NCBI GenBank assembly: GCA_963556195.1
Contig: OY744532.1
Coordinates: forward strand, 103,592,083-103,656,082
DNA from: Sepiola atlantica
Lineage: Eukaryota > Mollusca > Cephalopoda > Sepiida > Sepiolidae
Length of the DNA stretch: 64,000 nt
Direction of reading: 5' to 3'
A program made the translations under genes and the position numbers. Under the pieces are notes generated by a model that was not told where the DNA came from, did not search any database, and worked only from the letters and a program-made list of their open reading frames with translations. The number at the start of each line of letters is the position of its first letter. Position 1 is the stretch's first letter. Of this stretch, positions 11,771 to 23,195 are shown one piece after another.

Positions 11771-11887
11771 AAATAAATAAATAAATAAATAAATAATAAT
11801 AATAACAATAATAACAATAATAACAATAATAATAATAATATTGATGATATTAATAATAATAATATTAATAATAATAATGATGATAAA

Positions 11888-11919
<32 letters not shown>

Positions 11920-11938
11920 TAATATTAATAATAATGAT

Positions 11939-11989
<51 letters not shown>
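11771..11989. repeat. (AAAT)n then imperfect (AAT)n microsatellite
   Basis: Over 200 bases of AAT-like units with interruptions (aac, gat). Its translations are poly-Leu on one strand and poly-Ile on the other, not proteins. Confidence 0.95.
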
Positions 11990-12350
11990 CTATATATTAT
12001 TGAAAAACGATGATGTGTTTGAAGTTTGTTCGTTCGTACCACTACTGAAACAAATTGGCAGAGTACACATTACCAAGGCAATACATTTTACGTCGTCAAT
12101 ACCCGAGTTTTAAATCTCCCGACAGTCCAAGGGATGTTTTTTTAACTTGATTCATGTTAATTAAATTTAAAGAGATTAACTTAACATTATAACATACACA
12201 ATATTACAGATATTTAAAATAATTGAATGCCGTTTTTATTTGATAATTTATAATATGTACACATAATGTGCATTCGGCATTTGTTGAAAGCGAATTATTT
12301 ATGCTTAAAAACATGATTTCTATTGTTTTGACCAATGAAAACAATACGTA

Positions 12351-12496
12351 AACTTCTCAAAGGGTGAGAAGGCAACGCCTGGGAGGGTGAACTTCATAGA
12401 ACTGCACAGGACAGACCGATAGACCGGCGTAAATTAAGCCACGAAGGCCAAGACAATACCGGTCTATGGGGTGCAGTATCCATCGGAACAGATACT
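12351..12496 (-). mobile_element. U2 snRNA-headed SINE-like repeat, copy D (truncated)
   Basis: Retains the body from the 'cctcccaggc' region through the hairpin and the first part of the U2-like head ('agtatctgttccgatgg' on the minus strand). It stops at 'agtatc', so the first ~30 U2 bases are missing. The distal body is also missing. Both ends are truncated. Confidence 0.75.
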
Positions 12497-12574
12497 AACC
12501 CCTAGCTCAGTAAAGATGGTAATTCACATACAAAAGGCTTGTACCAATTACGCTCAAGATGTGGGTATAAACTA

Positions 12575-12665
12575 GTAATAATATTACTACTACTACTACT
12601 AATATTATTACTACTACTAATAATAATAATAATAATTATAATGATAATAATAGTGATAATAATAA
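12575..12665. repeat. Imperfect (ACT)n/(AAT)n trinucleotide repeat
   Basis: Alternating act/aat units with gat interruptions. Confidence 0.9.
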
Positions 12666-13109
12666 CACTCGCCACACCGTGGAAGTTCCACGGTTGTTTC
12701 TCCATCAATCTGTATAATTTTGTATTAATAATATTCCGGTGGATCGGAATTTGCACATATTTTACTCGCTAAATTACGCGTGACGGGATGGAAGTATATA
12801 TCTTTATTTATATTAACCAGTTGCCCTGGACACAGCGTCTTCCCCGGTCGCCAGATCACCCCAATCGCACCACCTCTTACTCGCTTCACCCTCTTTCCGC
12901 TTCCCCCTTTCCCTCTCCCCCCCCCCTTAATCCTGATCCCCCTCTCTCCGATGCCCGAGTTATAATAAGTTATAACTATGTCTTCCCCCTTCGATATATT
13001 AATCTAATTATTTATTAATTGATATATTAAGCTCACAGTTAAAATTAAATAATTCTGGCGATCGAGCGATCCCATTTTTTTAAAATAAAAGGTGTCAGAG
13101 CATCACACA

Positions 13110-13166
13110 GGTAGGTTGGTAGGTAGGTAGGTAGGTAGGTAGGTAGGTAGGTAGGTAGGTAGGTAG
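13110..13166. repeat. (GGTA)n microsatellite
   Basis: About 14 units of the tetranucleotide ggta. Confidence 0.95.
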
Positions 13167-13214
13167 ATGCTTGTGTATTAATATATAGAAAAAAAGAAAA
13201 AAAACAACAACAGC

Positions 13215-13286
<72 letters not shown>

Positions 13287-13341
13287 AAGAAGAAGAAGAA
13301 GAAGAAGAAGGAGAAGAAGAAGAAGAAGAAAAAGAAGAAGA
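13215..13341. repeat. (AAT)n-(AAG)n compound microsatellite
   Basis: About 14 AAT units followed by about 28 AAG units. The reverse strand translates as poly-Leu or poly-Phe, which is an artefact. Confidence 0.95.
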
Positions 13342-13365
13342 ACCAATACATTTTCTTTTCTACTT

Positions 13366-13570
13366 TTGCTTGCCGAAAATCAAGCCGCAATATCCACGAA
13401 CAGGATTTATTTCAAACACCACATTGCCACGGGACTGCTCTACTGCAGAAAACCGCATGGTCGTCTTCAAGTCCGATGTAAACAAATACTTGTCGAGCCG
13501 CTATCTTAAAAAATTACATTTTTTTCATTCCATTCATCGTTCTCAATCCCTTCGCAGTATTCTTCATCAT
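13366..13570 (+). pseudogene. C-terminal fragment of a non-LTR retrotransposon protein, copy 1
   Basis: The frame contains 'LPRDC' at about 13427-13441 and then 'MVVFKSDVNKYLSSRYLK' at about 13458-13511. The pattern, a Leu-Pro near a Trp/Asn-rich block and then '(V)FK..(L)..YL', is typical of the very end of LINE-encoded proteins. Two further degraded copies occur at 50.6-50.76 and 60.29-60.42 kb. The open frame extends to 13699, but its later part has no recognised similarity. Confidence 0.5.
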
Positions 13571-14589
13571 CCAAATGACAATATCATTGACCATAATCCG
13601 CGAGACGCTGTTGTCCTTGTTCAGTGTTTACCCATTTGTATAGAAACGCATTTCAATATGATACTGTGTCAGTTGGTATTTCGGTCGGTCAATAGTTAAG
13701 TTTTAAATAGAATTGTTTGTCACGTGTAATTAACTGAAATAGCATTTCAAACGTTATACAATGAATCACCATTGGAGGCTGCGTTTTTTTGTCAAATCGC
13801 GCTTAAATTTGAAGCGTATGTGTGCGATTGTGGTTATGTGTCCGTGTGCCGACACGCACGTGTGTTATTCTTGTGTTGTAGTCTACACACATATTTCATT
13901 TTGCAACCGAATTTCGCTTACCTGGAGAACAATCTACTTTAGCCTGAAAGCGACAAATATGGCGTCTGAAATGGAGACAAATGAATGGAATTGTCTGAGT
14001 GGCCACCAGGGAATTCTTCAATTAGATGATAACATGCAGGGAATTGGAAAAACGAAGAAACCTTTACAATACCAGTAGAATACAGTGTTCATATGTACTA
14101 ACCGTTAATCTTAGAGTTTATGTGTATTTAACTTCAATCGGTGCATTGCTCTAACTAAAGTAGACGTATCATTGAGTCATAATGTTTAAAAGTTATTAAA
14201 AAAACACAATTTGTATATAGAATAAATAATCAATAAATCCCTTATTCGTCACTTGGACATTGTTTAGTTTAATATTCAGTAATTCTGATTCCTTATTTAT
14301 AATTGTATCACAGTTCCTAGTTTTCTTCGAATGCCCGGCTGGCTTGGCAGGCAGAGAGCAGAGTCACGAATAATGGCGATAGAAAGGAGCTCATGACGCC
14401 AAGACAATTCGCGATTATCTTCGGTGTTGCGCGTCATTAATTGACAACGGCTGCCGAAGAAGTTACGTGTGACAGATCTGGAATATTAAAAATGTTAAAT
14501 AGAAGATTGTGCTAATATTATACACCTAAAAACGGTAGAATAATCCTAAGACACTTATATTTGAGGAATGGTTATTAATTGATGTATTA

Positions 14590-15000
14590 TACTTTCGACT
14601 ACTTCGTTCACACTCTTACCCATCCACCCCGCCCACTTTCAAATCATCTTCATTTCTTCAAATCTTTTTTCTAAAACTATAACACTACCTACACACCAAA
14701 AACACAGAGTTTCACCCCTTCCCTCCTTTTTCCCCAGTCCCTCAAAATACATGACACACCTCACAACAACAAAAACCTCAGCACCCCCTCCCCTCTCTCC
14801 CACCCTAAGACAAATTCAATAACACCTCCACCCTCCCCTTTTTCACTCACAGCCATCCACATTCATTTCACTCCCTGTCACTGACTTCTCTCAGCCCGGA
14901 CATTGGTCCTGCGCTCCCAGTTGTGGCTACTACTTCTTCTCATTAACCCATCATGTACATCCAATATTTCTATGTACTAGCATGACATTTTCCTTAAAAT
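14590..15000 (+). repeat. C-rich block preceding a hammerhead-like motif
   Basis: Plus-strand sequence is unusually C-rich and G-poor for this window, as is PLE family A at 3.2-4.1 kb. It ends directly at the hammerhead-like motif at 15.0 kb. I infer a terminal (pLTR) part of a PLE, but no coding remnant is visible here. Confidence 0.4.
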
Positions 15001-15048
15001 TATCATCCTGAGGAAGTCTTACAAATAAAGACGAAACGTTGATGAATA
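15001..15048 (+). ncRNA. Hammerhead-ribozyme-like motif (PLE type, minimal stem III)
   Basis: The core elements appear in order: CTGAGGA at 15008-15014 (fits CUGANGA), one extra A, a stem II of GTCTT (15016-15020) with AAGAC (15028-15032), GAAAC at 15033-15037, then GTT at 15038-15040 as the NUH cleavage triplet. The flanks 'catc' (15004-15007) and 'gatg' (15041-15044) can form stem I. Stem III is reduced to the palindrome ACGT with no loop. PLE-associated hammerhead variants with diminished stem III are reported to cleave as dimers. The extra A between core and stem II is a departure from the textbook core. Activity is inferred, not shown. Confidence 0.6.
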
Positions 15049-15059
15049 CATAAAAAAAT

Positions 15060-16220
15060 AAAAATAAAAAAATATCTTTTGGGTTTTTCTTTTTCATTTC
15101 CCATTACATCGGATTACCCTCACCCTTTCTCATTATACTTATAGTAACACTTTTCCAAAACTCGGAGTAACTCGAACATTCATAAAAGCTTCCCGCTCCT
15201 CTTTACCCCCTTTTGCATATAACTACATTAAGCATTTCCTACAGTACGACTCCTTAAACGTAGCAAAATCTATAATAATCGGTTACTTAGTTTAGGAAGG
15301 AAGCTTGTACATACAAATACATAAACATATACAGATACCTAACTTGATATAAGTAGCTAAATAAATGTTTTGATATTGGTTTTCCTGTAGTTATCATTAT
15401 ATTGTCCATCTCACTTCGAGAGTGCTTCTTATATGTAAATAATAATTTCATTTTACTTTTCTATATAAGAAACCGGCCAACAAATATAAGTAGATTAGGA
15501 TCAGCTGTATGAATTGGAATACATTTGCAGACCTGAACACACAAATAGAATTATTAAATATATAAGAATAAAAAAAAGACTAGTTAAAATGTTTTGGATT
15601 CTTTTTCTTAGAATTACAATAATAAAAAAAAAGACGCAAACGTATGATGGGCAAGCCAATCCTTTATGAAGGTCATTCGTAGAGCAACATTTTTATTAGT
15701 TTGTGTATCTGGGTGTGTTTTTGTGTCCACATCAGTAGGCATAGATAATATTCAAGACGGGATGGGTAAAAAGCAATTTCGTATTTGAAACAAAGCTGCT
15801 TATGTTTTTTTTTTGTTCACATTAATCTTTATGTAAACGACATAAAGTTTCTTAACTCTGCATTCTGTTCAATAAATATCCAGATATATCGTAATAAAAC
15901 AAAATTATTTTCTCCTTGTTCTCAGGAAAAGATATTACACAGAGAATTGGCTGGATGAATGAACATTAATAAAAAAAGTAATGTCCCATACTTATGAGCC
16001 GCATAGAAATAAAGATTTGGTATTGTAAAGTGGCGTATATAATACGCTGTTACAAGGTGTAACATAAGAAAATCACTGGATTAGGTTGGGAGAATCATTG
16101 ACGTATTCAGCTTCAAATGATTGACCATAGGATGTGAGCAAAAGTTAAGAATATCCTGTCATTTTTCGGAAAGGGGGCGAGCGCAATATCTGATCCAAAT
16201 GGAGTGCGGCATAAGACGCC
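15060..16220. other. No recognised feature
   Basis: AT-rich. The first ~70 bases ('ggttttc(t)ttttcattt' type) are shared with the sequence after the second ribozyme-like motif at 40.35 kb. Beyond that nothing is recognised. Confidence 0.4.
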
Positions 16221-16228
16221 GCTCTCCG

Positions 16229-16247
16229 TCTCTCTCCTTCTCTCTCT

Positions 16248-16330
<83 letters not shown>
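16229..16330. repeat. (CT)n-(TA)n compound microsatellite
   Basis: A short CT-rich run leads into about 40 TA units. Confidence 0.95.
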
Positions 16331-16333
<3 letters not shown>

Positions 16334-16674
16334 GTTAATACAACAAAAGATATAAGAGGCAACTAATATCTTTGATTAGTGAACATCCGGATAAAAATGA
16401 AGCTCAATATACTGGATAGAGCATTAATAGCATTAGATAACATGAACGAATAAAATAAGGTGCGAATCAAATTTTATTTCAATTCAAAGTTCAAGCAAAG
16501 GTATTGAAAGTCCTTAACCCATGGGTTTTCAAAGAAAATTCTTCTCGTCATTTGTGTTGCATATATTTATTTTTTTATTATTAATTTTATTATTAATTTT
16601 GTTTATTATTATTATATTTTTATATTTTTATCCTTATGTTTTCAAAGTAAAGTTTTATTTACTCGCTGTAATTC

Positions 16675-16694
16675 CAGCCGACTTATCACGGCCA
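16675..16694. repeat. Left target-site duplication of U2-headed copy E
   Basis: The 20-base string 'cagccgacttatcacggcca' is repeated exactly at 17018-17037 on the other side of the element. A perfect 20-bp direct repeat at both edges is the usual mark of LINE-mediated retroposition. Confidence 0.85.
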
Positions 16695-17017
16695 AGATCA
16701 AAGTGTAGTATCTTTTCCGATGGATACTGCACCCCATAGACCGGTATTGTCTTGGCCTTCGGAGCTTGATTTACGCCTGTCTATAGGACTGTCCTGTGCA
16801 GTTCTAGGAGGTCCACCCACCCAGGTTTTGCCTCCCCTGTTTGGGGAGGAGTAAGTTTTTTGCTTACTGTCTGAGGCGCCCCTACCGAGCAATGCCGACG
16901 GGGCTTCCCAGGCAATTTTTTAATGGCCCGAGTGCTCACCTTCTCGGGCGCTGGCTTTTCAATCTCACTTTTCCGACCTTGTGTCACATACACTTATTGT
17001 GGGTAGGTGTTAAATAA
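16695..17017 (+). mobile_element. U2 snRNA-headed SINE-like repeat, copy E, with target-site duplications
   Basis: Begins inside the U2 head at 'agatcaaagtgtagtatct' and runs through the hairpin segment, the 'ggggaggagtaag' block, the ~40-base cassette (near 16917-16960) and a short A/T-rich end 'gttaaataa'. The first ~20 U2 bases are missing, so it is slightly 5'-truncated. The target's 'ggcca' gives microhomology to the U2 'ggcta' at the 5' junction. It is bounded by perfect 20-bp direct repeats. The ~323-bp length, lack of coding capacity and duplications fit a non-autonomous retroposon. Confidence 0.88.
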
Positions 17018-17037
17018 CAGCCGACTTATCACGGCCA
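17018..17037. repeat. Right target-site duplication of U2-headed copy E
   Basis: Exact copy of 16675-16694. Confidence 0.85.
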
Positions 17038-17250
17038 GTCGTAAGCAGTTGAAAATGAAGCTTTACAGCCGAACTTGTTGCGATTGTAGAAACAGATGTA
17101 TTGCCTGCTGGTCTAGTTTATGTATCAACGTTGTCTACGAATGCTGAAGCAGAATATTAATTGTGTGCTAATTCGAGTTTTAGTGTCAGCGATTATAGCA
17201 GGTACAGACGCATGCGTGCAAGCGTCGCTTTAGTATCAGCGTCTGTTGGT

Positions 17251-17273
17251 CCCCCGATTTATAAAATCGGGGG
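17251..17273. repeat. Perfect GC-capped hairpin
   Basis: Arms 'cccccgattt' and 'aaatcggggg' around a 3-base centre. It sits about 20 bases before a CCGT array and the three ~160-base units that follow. Confidence 0.9.
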
Positions 17274-17289
17274 CCGTATATTTTGAGGC

Positions 17290-17342
17290 ATGTCCGTCCG
17301 TCCGTCCGTCCGTCCCTCCGTCCGTTCCTCCGTCCGTCCGGA
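17290..17342. repeat. (CCGT)n microsatellite
   Basis: About 13 units of ccgt/tccg with occasional 'ccct' and 'ttcc' interruptions. Confidence 0.95.
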
Positions 17343-17349
17343 TTTTTCT

Positions 17350-17830
17350 CCGCAAGCATCCATTGAATTTCCCTGAAATTTTGCATGAAGTTATAACTTT
17401 AGTCAAGTTAGAAAGTGACATTCTCCGATTTTTGAAAAAACATCTGGTAAGGCCCCCAGGGCGTCAAAAGGCCCCGAAATGGCAAGAAATGACATTTTTG
17501 CCCCATAAGCTTTCATCCATCCATTTAATTTCTCTGAAACTTGGCCAAAATGTGGAGGCAATTGTTCCTAATAGAAAATAAGTATCGCTGACCTTGGAAA
17601 AAATTTGGTTCGTGCCCACAGGGGGGTCAAAAGCCCCCTAAAATGGCAAAAATGACCCTTTTCTCCCATAACGTTTGATCCATCTATTCAATTGTTCTGA
17701 AACTTTGCTAAAATGTAGAGACAATTGTCCTGGATATAAAATGAGCATCGGTCACCTCAGAAAAATTTTGCTTCGCGCACCCACGAGGTTAAAAGTGGGT
17801 CAGAAATGCCCCAAATTGCCCAAATGTATT
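17350..17830 (+). repeat. Three diverged tandem units of about 160 bases
   Basis: Each unit carries the same order of short blocks: 'catccattnaattt.ctgaaa' (unit starts near 17356, 17516 and 17681), then 'ttgg.caaaatgt', then 'ggaaaaaattt', then 'gg.gtcaaaaggccc', 'aaatggcaa.aaatgac' and 'ccccataa'. The units differ by many substitutions, so this is an old array. The hairpin and CCGT array are immediately upstream, which suggests all three parts belong to one element of unknown class. Confidence 0.7.
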
Positions 17831-17949
17831 GCATTTTACACTCGCCACATCGAGTCACACAGAGAGGGAGACCACACACGCGCGTCTTGTTTAGACAAAA
17901 AGATCGTGTCTATACCGACTCAAAATAACGTAGGTACGTAAATGTATGT

Positions 17950-18760
17950 GAGTTTCAATATAATTATTTTTTATAACGCAATGCTTTTAAATAATGCATA
18001 TTAAGACGATAACCTAGTTCGAATATGAATAATATGTAATATATCAATAAAATAATAAATGCTAGACCTACCAGAAGACAAGTCGATTATTAATGATTGG
18101 TAAATGAATGATTACCTTAAATAAAAAAGAAAACATTTCACTTACTGTAGATGTAAGAATAAGTTAAAAAATAAATAGGGTAATGCTTATATCCTGCAGT
18201 TTTTAATATTCTGGTCAAGAAGACACAGTCATCTAAAAGGAAACAAAAAAACATTGTGTACTGAAACTGTGCAGCGATGGCATACTAATTTAGTTACTAG
18301 TTTTATTTTTAGACCTGTAATAATGAGGTGACCACAACTTTAACTACATGTCGATTCACAAAATGAATCGTTTGATATAACTGTAAGATACTATTTACAA
18401 AACGATAAATATGCGAAACTTAACATGGACCAATATTAGAAAGCTAAATTCAACATAAATAGAAGTTCAATAAAACATAAACAGATTTTCTCACAGCAAA
18501 AAAAAACAAATGGAAAAGAGGTCGTCATCACGTAATTTATATGGGGGATACTTAAAAAAAATACAACACGTGACCTATTTAAATATTTTAGTTCAACAGA
18601 ATACATTGTTAGTGCATTTCCGTTTCGTAAGGACGGTATGTGGCTGTTATAATTATTAATAAATAGAAGAAGTGCCCTAGTTATAGTTTTTGTTTTATAT
18701 TAACAACCGGAGTAGTGCTAAATCTACATTTGAATAGACATGGTTTAATATAAACAGATG
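17950..18760. other. No recognised feature
   Basis: AT-rich, no supported genes or repeats seen. Confidence 0.4.
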
Positions 18761-18763
18761 AGG

Positions 18764-18764
<1 letters not shown>

Positions 18765-18815
<51 letters not shown>
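18765..18815. repeat. (TA)n microsatellite
   Basis: About 25 TA units. Confidence 0.97.
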
Positions 18816-18817
<2 letters not shown>

Positions 18818-18899
18818 TGGACTCTCCCGTCGATTTCGACGTATGAGGTCTTGACAACTCAAAAATTGTTTAGTCTACGATCGATGTAGCATGCTTACA

Positions 18900-19645
18900 T
18901 TTACTCAATCGTAAATAACATTTGAATCCTGCGGGAGATTTGCAAACCAGCCCACAATGGATGCAAGAAGGAAGATCTTGAGAAAAATCGGCTGGGATAC
19001 TTGTAGATGTTTTTGTTCTTTCGCGTCTTTCGCGCTGTTGATCAATGGCAGTTACAGAGAACCGCCTGATGCTCCTCTGGCAGTCAGATCGTCATTCACT
19101 CCGTCGAGAAGCAAGCTGTTCAAAATCACGATAAGCAATATTGATAGATGTCAAATTCATCTTCAACTTGTCCTTAAAGCGAAGCAGCGGTCGACCCACA
19201 TTTCGCCTTCCACTGTTGAGCTCGCCGTACATCAGTTGCTTTGGTATTCTATCATCTTCCATACGTAAGACATGTCCTGCCCAACGCAGTTGTGATTGCA
19301 TCAAAAAGCTTTCAATTCCGCCAATACCGCAGCATGTAAATAGGTCCGCATTAGACATCCGATTTTTTAGGGTGACACCACAAATCGTTCAAAGGCAATT
19401 TTTGTGAAAGACATCAAGCTTCTGAATGTGGCTGCGATAGACTGTCCATGATTCCGATCCATAAAGCAGTGATGTTAGCACAACTGCTCTATACACAAGT
19501 ACTTTTGTTCTCAAACTTATCCCCCTGTCCTTCTATAACCGATGACGCAGTTTTCCAAAGGCAGTGGTTGCTTTCGCAATTCGGTTAAAGATTTCGTCAT
19601 CAAAGGAGGCGCTCTAATTTATCTTACTCCCAAGATAAGTGAAGT
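18900..19645 (-). pseudogene. C-terminal remnant of an RTE-like non-LTR retrotransposon
   Basis: The minus strand reads, in order, 'FTYLGSKI' (about 19622-19645), 'DDEIFNRIAKATTAFGKLRH', 'RTKVLVYRAVVLTSLLYGSE', 'WTVYRSHIQKLDVFH', 'LFTCCGIGGIESFLMQSQLR', 'WAGHVLRMEDDRIPKQLMYG' and 'RRNVGRPLLRFKDKLK' (about 19145-19192). It ends in a Cys-containing block 'CIHCGLVC' (about 18940-18963). This order belongs to the region after the reverse transcriptase catalytic domain, as widely seen in animal LINE polyproteins. Stops occur after 'RHRL' and 'KNCL', so it is inactive. The 267-base open frame at 19092-19358 is a surviving piece of it. Confidence 0.85.
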
Positions 19646-19649
19646 TTTG

Positions 19650-22600
19650 AATATAATGCGTATACTGTGTCTATTAAGGTGTTATAATTATTTTCAAACA
19701 TTTTATGATTGTTCTTACATATCCTTGTAAGGTAAATCACATGTTTCTGAAATGAATTTGGACCTTTGTATTTTTTCCTTGAATATTCGGCTCGTTATCT
19801 TACAGTGTTGTCAAAATAAATGTAACCATTATGCAAGGAATATTGACATTTTCTCATAGATTGACTTACATATATGTGTGTTTTGTGTTGCATAAGTTCT
19901 TTACTTTGTAAAATATCGTTGTGTAAGCACAGCTAAATAATGTGCTAGATCCAAACCCCTTGGCACTGACTTACTGTCTCTACTCGCACATTAACATTTG
20001 TAAAGGTCTTGTCCAACATGTCATCTAGAATTCTCTTAATATCTCTCCTGTTTGACGGTGGACGACTACTGCTAGTGCCATGTTACTCTGTACACATCCC
20101 GCTCAGCATGGATTGTTCCAGGAGGCGGTTTATTGTGAGTCTGGTGGGAGCGTTTCTCTTTGGAAATTACCTCTGAAGTGGTCGTTCAGTTTGAACAACC
20201 TATTTCGCTATAAACTAGACCTCTATAATGTTGATGTTCTTCGGCACTTATTATCTAATCGCATGTTCGATTTTACCTGAAAAAACCCCAACAGACACCG
20301 TGATTAATTTTCATAGAAGTGAAAGCGCTAATAACAGTGACATATCATTTCGACCAAGGTCCTGTTTCATACACACTAAAATCTATTGAGCTGTGCTTAC
20401 AAAATGGTAAAATAAATGCGACAATTTTTACCACACAACATTTACATCCCTGTATAACATGGTAAAGTTTTCCTTTCAATAATAAATGCTACTGTATCAT
20501 AAACTGTTTCATATTTTTAAACCATGCTAAAAAACTTCGAGAACAAAAAAAAAGCCGAAGAAAGACTTCCGAAACAAAACAAAAACATCGAAGGATTACT
20601 ACGAAGTAACGAACACTATGATGTTTGTTCTCAGAATGCCATTTGGATGCAATTGATAATTGCACTTATTCCCAAGACGAGGATAAAATATTTTCTACAT
20701 ATTTCAGCAAGTATGAGGATATATACAAACACGTTTTTTTTAAATTGGGCTGACTCTAAAACGGTTCGCCTAATGCATTTAAAAGTAGGCACTACCGTAG
20801 ATGAACTTTATTTTACACCAGGAAACTGGCAACTGGACCTTTTCCAAAGCTGTTAATCCTTCAACAGAAGTACGAAGCCCTAAGACTTATCTGTTCCACT
20901 AACAGTGGGAGTGTTTACATTTAGTAAAAAAAAGATCACGAAGACGTTGAAACGTTCATGTCAATCGTTAATAAACACTGTGACGATTTCAAATTAGCTG
21001 AACTTAGCGCGAATTAGTTTAACTGTTTAATTGTCGTGAAAGGACTTGCATAAAGAAAAGACGCAGTTCTGAACATTTTAGAAAGTGAACCGAATTTAAC
21101 ATTAAAACAAAATAGCTGAATACCGCTAGAGATGTGTAAGTGTTAAACAAAATTCGAAAGATATTGAAAAGTCGGGCATTGCACATATTAAATAGGTACG
21201 TCAGAAAAGACATTTCAACTCTCCTTTAAAAACAATTCTAAACAAAATAAGGGATTATTTTCACGCTCCTACAAAATCAACCCAGCCAAATAAAAAACAG
21301 GATAAATTGCCGCTGAGACTCTGTGTCCGTTGGGGATACCTCCATTGGTTAACGGATTAGCGATACCGTTTTAAAACCTGTCGAACTTGTTATAAAGTCG
21401 GACACAAGAATTTACATTGAAGAACGAAAGTGAATGCAACTCAAGTTAAAACTACACACACGAATGAACAGGACAGAAAAATATATGAAAATATGTAAAA
21501 GTAAAAATCCTTAATGCAAATATGAAATTCGAATTATATTCTGGTTCAGATGTTTCGAGTATCAACATGCATACACAGAAACCGACCATGCAAATAACTA
21601 ACTAAATAGCAAGAACGGTGACTGGCTAAAATTAAATTTAAGGGTCAAATTATTACCGACATAACTTTAAACAAATTACCAAATAGTGAAAATGTTTGTA
21701 TTAAAAAATACTAACAATTGGCACATACTTATTGCAACTGTTCGACCTATAATGGTTACCAACTAACATTTTGTCCGCAAAATAATTAATCTGACGACCG
21801 AGTCTGAAAAACGAGAGAAGGAATGTGTGTCAACCATTAAAATCGTATGAAATTGACTGTAAACAAATTGTCGTCAGAAATTAAAGCACATAAGGACACA
21901 GAATTTACACTGCAAATAGCTAACACTAAACTGAATTAAATTTAGTTAAATTCTTTGGAAAACCAGTTGAAGGTTTAATAGAGTGAATTAATAGTTAACG
22001 GTCTGGAATCGTTAAGGCTGCAACACAAGGAGCTTTTAGAAGTTCTAAAGCTTATGAAATATATGGTCAGATGTCTTCAAGTTGAATTTCAAAGCAAAAA
22101 ATACATTTTTTCAAAATGTAAATATTTAAAAGCTTGATGATCTTAAAGCTTAATTTGATAGAGGTGTTCAGTTCTTTCATAAGAGTAACCTCAACTAAAT
22201 TAGGGAACGACAATTGGAATACACCGACAACAGGGGGAAATTATGGTTACCAGATACGACACTTTAAACATACAGTTACCTCAAGCAACCACAGAATGGC
22301 GCCAACCCAAGACAAAAATGATGCTGTGACACTTGAGTTATGGTACCTAAAAACAACAGACAACTTTGACTCTTCCACACATCATAAATATTGGGAACAC
22401 GTACTCCACAGAGTTGGAGCAGCACAAGTCGATACTGACATTCAAGACTGTCGTACAACTACGCTTGTTTTCTGTCGTATTATACTTTGTTTTATATACT
22501 TGTGTGTGTGTCTTCTTTTCGGCTTTTTTACAGAACTTTACGATGTTCTTAACTCCGTACCCACGGTTGAAGATGCAACCGTAAGTACTAATACACATAA

Positions 22601-22740
22601 TTAGTCCGGCAAATACATTTGCCAGTTCCAGCCAGAAACTTGAAATATAATCAAAAATTTAGAACTGATTAAATAAAATCTATGCAGATGCAGGTTATCT
22701 CTAATATTTAATAAACTATGTATCTAATCAGAAATGCTGC
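19650..22740. other. No recognised feature
   Basis: About 3 kb of AT-rich sequence. The longest open frames (20524-20856 and 22134-22604) have no similarity I recognise, and nothing around them suggests exons. Confidence 0.4.
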
Positions 22741-22749
22741 CCCCCACAC

Positions 22750-22830
<81 letters not shown>
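22750..22830. repeat. (TA)n microsatellite with one ttta interruption
   Basis: About 40 TA units. It begins a repeat unit that is duplicated at 22983. Confidence 0.97.
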
Positions 22831-22834
<4 letters not shown>

Positions 22835-22976
22835 TGGAGAGAAAGAGATAAAATAATTCGGAAAAGCAAAGTCGTTATAGTACATTCTTCAGACTAATAC
22901 TATAACCCTTATATGTGTAGAATATTTATGTACTATCTTCTCCGCAAATTAAAGGGAAATGTCTTAACATTGGTAC

Positions 22977-23029
<53 letters not shown>

Positions 23030-23195
23030 GAGAAAGAGAGAGAAAAGCTTTTATAAACAGATAAGAAGCTATAGTACTTTCTTTAGGGTAATACTATAGC
23101 CTCTCTCTGTGTATGATCTTTCTTTACTACCTCCTTTGTATGTCAGTCGTCAAGTTAAAAAAAAGCTTTTTGACATTAGTACCTGCAAGAATCAA
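22831..23195 (+). repeat. Two diverged tandem units, each led by (TA)n
   Basis: Unit 1 (22831-22982) and unit 2 (23027-23195) share 'gagaaagaga', then 'tatagta(c/t)tttct', 'ctaatactatag(c/a)c', 'tgtgta.ga..tt' and 'gacattagtac'. The (TA)n at 22983-23026 lies at the head of unit 2, as the one at 22750 does for unit 1. The duplication therefore carried the microsatellite with it. Confidence 0.7.

Noticed and set aside
11743..12042. Leucine-rich or isoleucine-rich open frames near 11.8, 12.6, 13.2 and 48.8 kb
   Set aside because: They are translations of AAT, AAG and ATC trinucleotide arrays, open on both strands.
20524..20856. 110-codon open frame as a gene
   Set aside because: Lys/Asn-rich start and no known motif. 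This length is expected by chance in 64 kb.
22134..22604. 156-codon open frame as a gene
   Set aside because: No recognisable domain. It overlaps open frames on the other strand, and there are no splice signals or neighbours to support it.
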